This document shows positions 30,988 through 32,537 of a stretch of DNA of 32,537 nucleotides, in pieces. Below the pieces are notes generated by a model that saw only the letters and a program-made list of their open reading frames with translations, did not search any database and was not told where the DNA came from. Source of the DNA: Flammula alnicola (lineage: Eukaryota; Basidiomycota; Agaricomycetes; Agaricales; Strophariaceae); NCBI GenBank assembly GCA_015499995.1, contig JADNRV010000459.1, positions 1 to 32,537 of the forward strand. The letters are read 5' to 3'. A program made the position numbers and the translations under genes. The stretch's first letter is position 1. Each line of letters begins with the position of its first letter.

Positions 30988-32537
30988 ATGTCACCTCTCA
31001 ACTCTCCCGCCCCTCAACCAGCCCCTCCTCAAAGCCAGCTCTCTGCCCCACCACGGCAGAAACAAAAGTCCTTTCCTATTGGCATCGCTGCTGGCGCAGA
31101 AGATGCCAAGTATCAAGCTAAATATAAGGAGCTCAAACGAAAAGTCAAAGACATAGAAGCCGTATGAAACATTGTTTCTCTCATGACGCGTTCCAACCTC
31201 ATCGCGATTTTTCTTTCTTTTTCGTCTTCCAGGATAATGATAAACTACACTTCAAGGTTCTCCAAGCCAAATTGAACATCCGCAGGATGAAAATGGAACG
31301 AGTGTAAGTACGATATGCATTTATGCTACCTACCCCCCGTCACACTTCTTTTTCTTTTTCTTCCCTGTTTGTGCCATGATTAATCGTGTTGGCTCAACCT
31401 TTTTTCTTTTTTGCGAATCTGTGACAGTGTCTTATATGAGCGTCTATCTGTCGTTCCTCCATCGCCGAACCTCCAGGATCGCTTGCCTCTTCCAGCCCAC
31501 CAACCGGTATCTAGTGCCCCACCTCATCAGCTGTCTTCTCGCCCCGTACCAGATAGCAATCAGCATCGCGAAATGCGAGATCATCCACCTTATATTACTA
31601 TGAGTCCCGATCAATATCACGCTCTCCAAGAGCATATTCGCACTCAAGGAAACCCCAGAGTCGCTCCTGGCCCCGATGGCCGGCCTGTGCCCGTCATGGA
31701 CAACTCTCTGGGTCCTGCAGTGGCGCTTTCACCACACATGTCCGTGCACTCGCCCAGACGCGTCTCCGGTGGACAACACGATTCTTCTCGCCACCATCTT
31801 CCGCCAATGCCTCAACTACCGCCGGTGCATCAACACCAATATGAGAGTAGTAGGCCACACTCTAATTCTCATGCCAGTCCGCCTTTGCATCACGCACACC
31901 CCAGTTCATCACATTCGCGCAACCGATCGCACTCTTCTTCGCGTTCCATGTCTCAGCAACTTCCTCCGCAACCCTATCGCGGCGGACCAGCCCAACATCC
32001 ACATTACCCTGAAAGCTTACCGCCAGTCCATCAGCCCATGCATAGTCCGCCGCTTTCTGAAAGAGAAAGGCCTAGGCGTGCTGACCCCCATGAATATGTG
32101 GGTTCTCACAGCGATCCTCATGGTTATGACCATCACCAGACACACATGCAATTGTCACCACGGACCCACTCATCCGAAGACCGGACTTCTAGCAGAATTC
32201 ACGCGCATCAGCGGTTAGGACCTGGCACCTACATTACTAGGGATGACTATCAGGATAAGCAGCGCGACCTGGAGCGCGAACGCGAATGGGAACGCGACGC
32301 GAGCTGAGAGAGCGAGAGCGGAACCGCGACTACTCTCGCAGTAGGGAAATGGCCTCATCTCATTTGCACTCGCCCCATTCGGCGTCGAGATCGCGGTCGC
32401 AGATAGTCGATAGAGGCGACTATGAGCCCCATATGCCTTCGTCTCGCAGCCGCGACGAACAAAGTTATTATCACGACCCCATCCTCCCTCTGGCTATCCT
32501 CGTCTCTCGCGTTCCGACACGCCCGGTTCGGGCTCGG
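30988..32537 (+). CDS. INO80 complex subunit F (TFPT)-like protein, 3' end outside window
   Basis: Probable subunit of the INO80 chromatin remodeller, judged by the conserved N-terminal coiled-coil region. Exons 30988-31161, 31233-31303 and 31428 onward join in phase. The first exons encode a Pro/Gln-rich start and then KYKELKRKVKDIEADNDKLH, FKVLQAKLNIRRMKMER and VVLYERL, the INO80F/TFPT signature. The rest is low-complexity: His/Pro/Ser-rich (for example HHLPPMPQLPPVHQHQYE), then Arg/Glu/Ser-rich, typical of fungal members. The frame stops at 32305-32307, but a second frame carries on with RELRERERNRDYSRSRE. A further change is needed near 32477-32480, after which HPPSGYPRLSRSDTPGSGS continues to the window end. 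Each change equals one missing base. The ATG was chosen because it precedes the first conserved block without an upstream in-frame alternative. Confidence 0.75.

Noticed and set aside
31676..32218. Plus-strand 180-codon frame overlapping the INO80F-like gene
   Set aside because: It overlaps the His/Pro/Ser-rich frame, which is continuous with the conserved coiled-coil exons; the other frame has no link to them.
1..32537. tRNA genes, CRISPR arrays, bacterial-type operons
   Set aside because: No B-box with cloverleaf pairing and no regularly spaced repeats were seen, and the gene structure is eukaryotic.

Overview
The window looks like nuclear DNA of a mushroom-forming basidiomycete (Agaricomycetes). 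The genes are broken into many exons by introns of about 50-75 bases with GT/AG ends. There is a class I hydrophobin with the full eight-cysteine pattern, a velvet regulator, a member of the Agaricomycete-enriched DUF6698 family, and a gene resembling the large Plavaka-type transposon proteins of these fungi. All exon limits were worked out by eye from reading-frame continuity, splice signals and recalled family conservation. No alignment or transcript was available.

Layout. Bases 1-2756 hold no gene I can support. A class I hydrophobin (2833-3292, +) has a clear TATA box. A run of minus-strand genes follows: an RTC3/SBDS-N-like protein (3973-4564), the mismatch-repair and meiotic-crossover protein MLH3 (5019-8578, 16 exons), the mitochondrial 3-methylcrotonyl-CoA carboxylase beta subunit (8883-11265, 13 exons) and an ArfGAP1/Gcs1-type ArfGAP (11526-13052). 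Bases 13053-14048 hold an E-box pair, hairpin repeats and unresolved small ORFs.

The middle is the accessory part. It has an intact DUF6698 gene (14049-15642, -), an internally deleted Plavaka-like transposon gene carrying a 24-bp coding tandem repeat (16438-18702, +), and a small coiled-coil ORF of unknown function with an in-frame stop just upstream of its first usable ATG (18822-19444, -).

The right part is again mostly conserved: a velvet-domain regulator (20225-22202, +), a long mitochondrial PPR protein (22337-25833, -), a GNAT acetyltransferase (26250-27206, +), a tandem HMG-box protein (27631-29419, -), the complex I subunit NDUFA13/GRIM-19 (29796-30539, -) and the start of an INO80F/TFPT-like protein that runs off the window (30988-32537, +). 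The genes do not form one pathway. Three of them (MCCC2, the PPR protein and NDUFA13) serve the mitochondrion.

Most notable observations. (1) Five single-base frame breaks lie in the last 4 kb, in three conserved genes. Each is cured by one extra G/C, four of them at visible runs of three or more; this points to consensus errors or recent decay. (2) A 4-base microexon is needed to keep the RTC3-like gene in frame. (3) Three GC-AG introns (two in MLH3, one in the ArfGAP gene) are forced by conserved protein sequence. (4) The Plavaka-like gene has kept its two ends but lost its transposase core. I saw no clearly new biological system.
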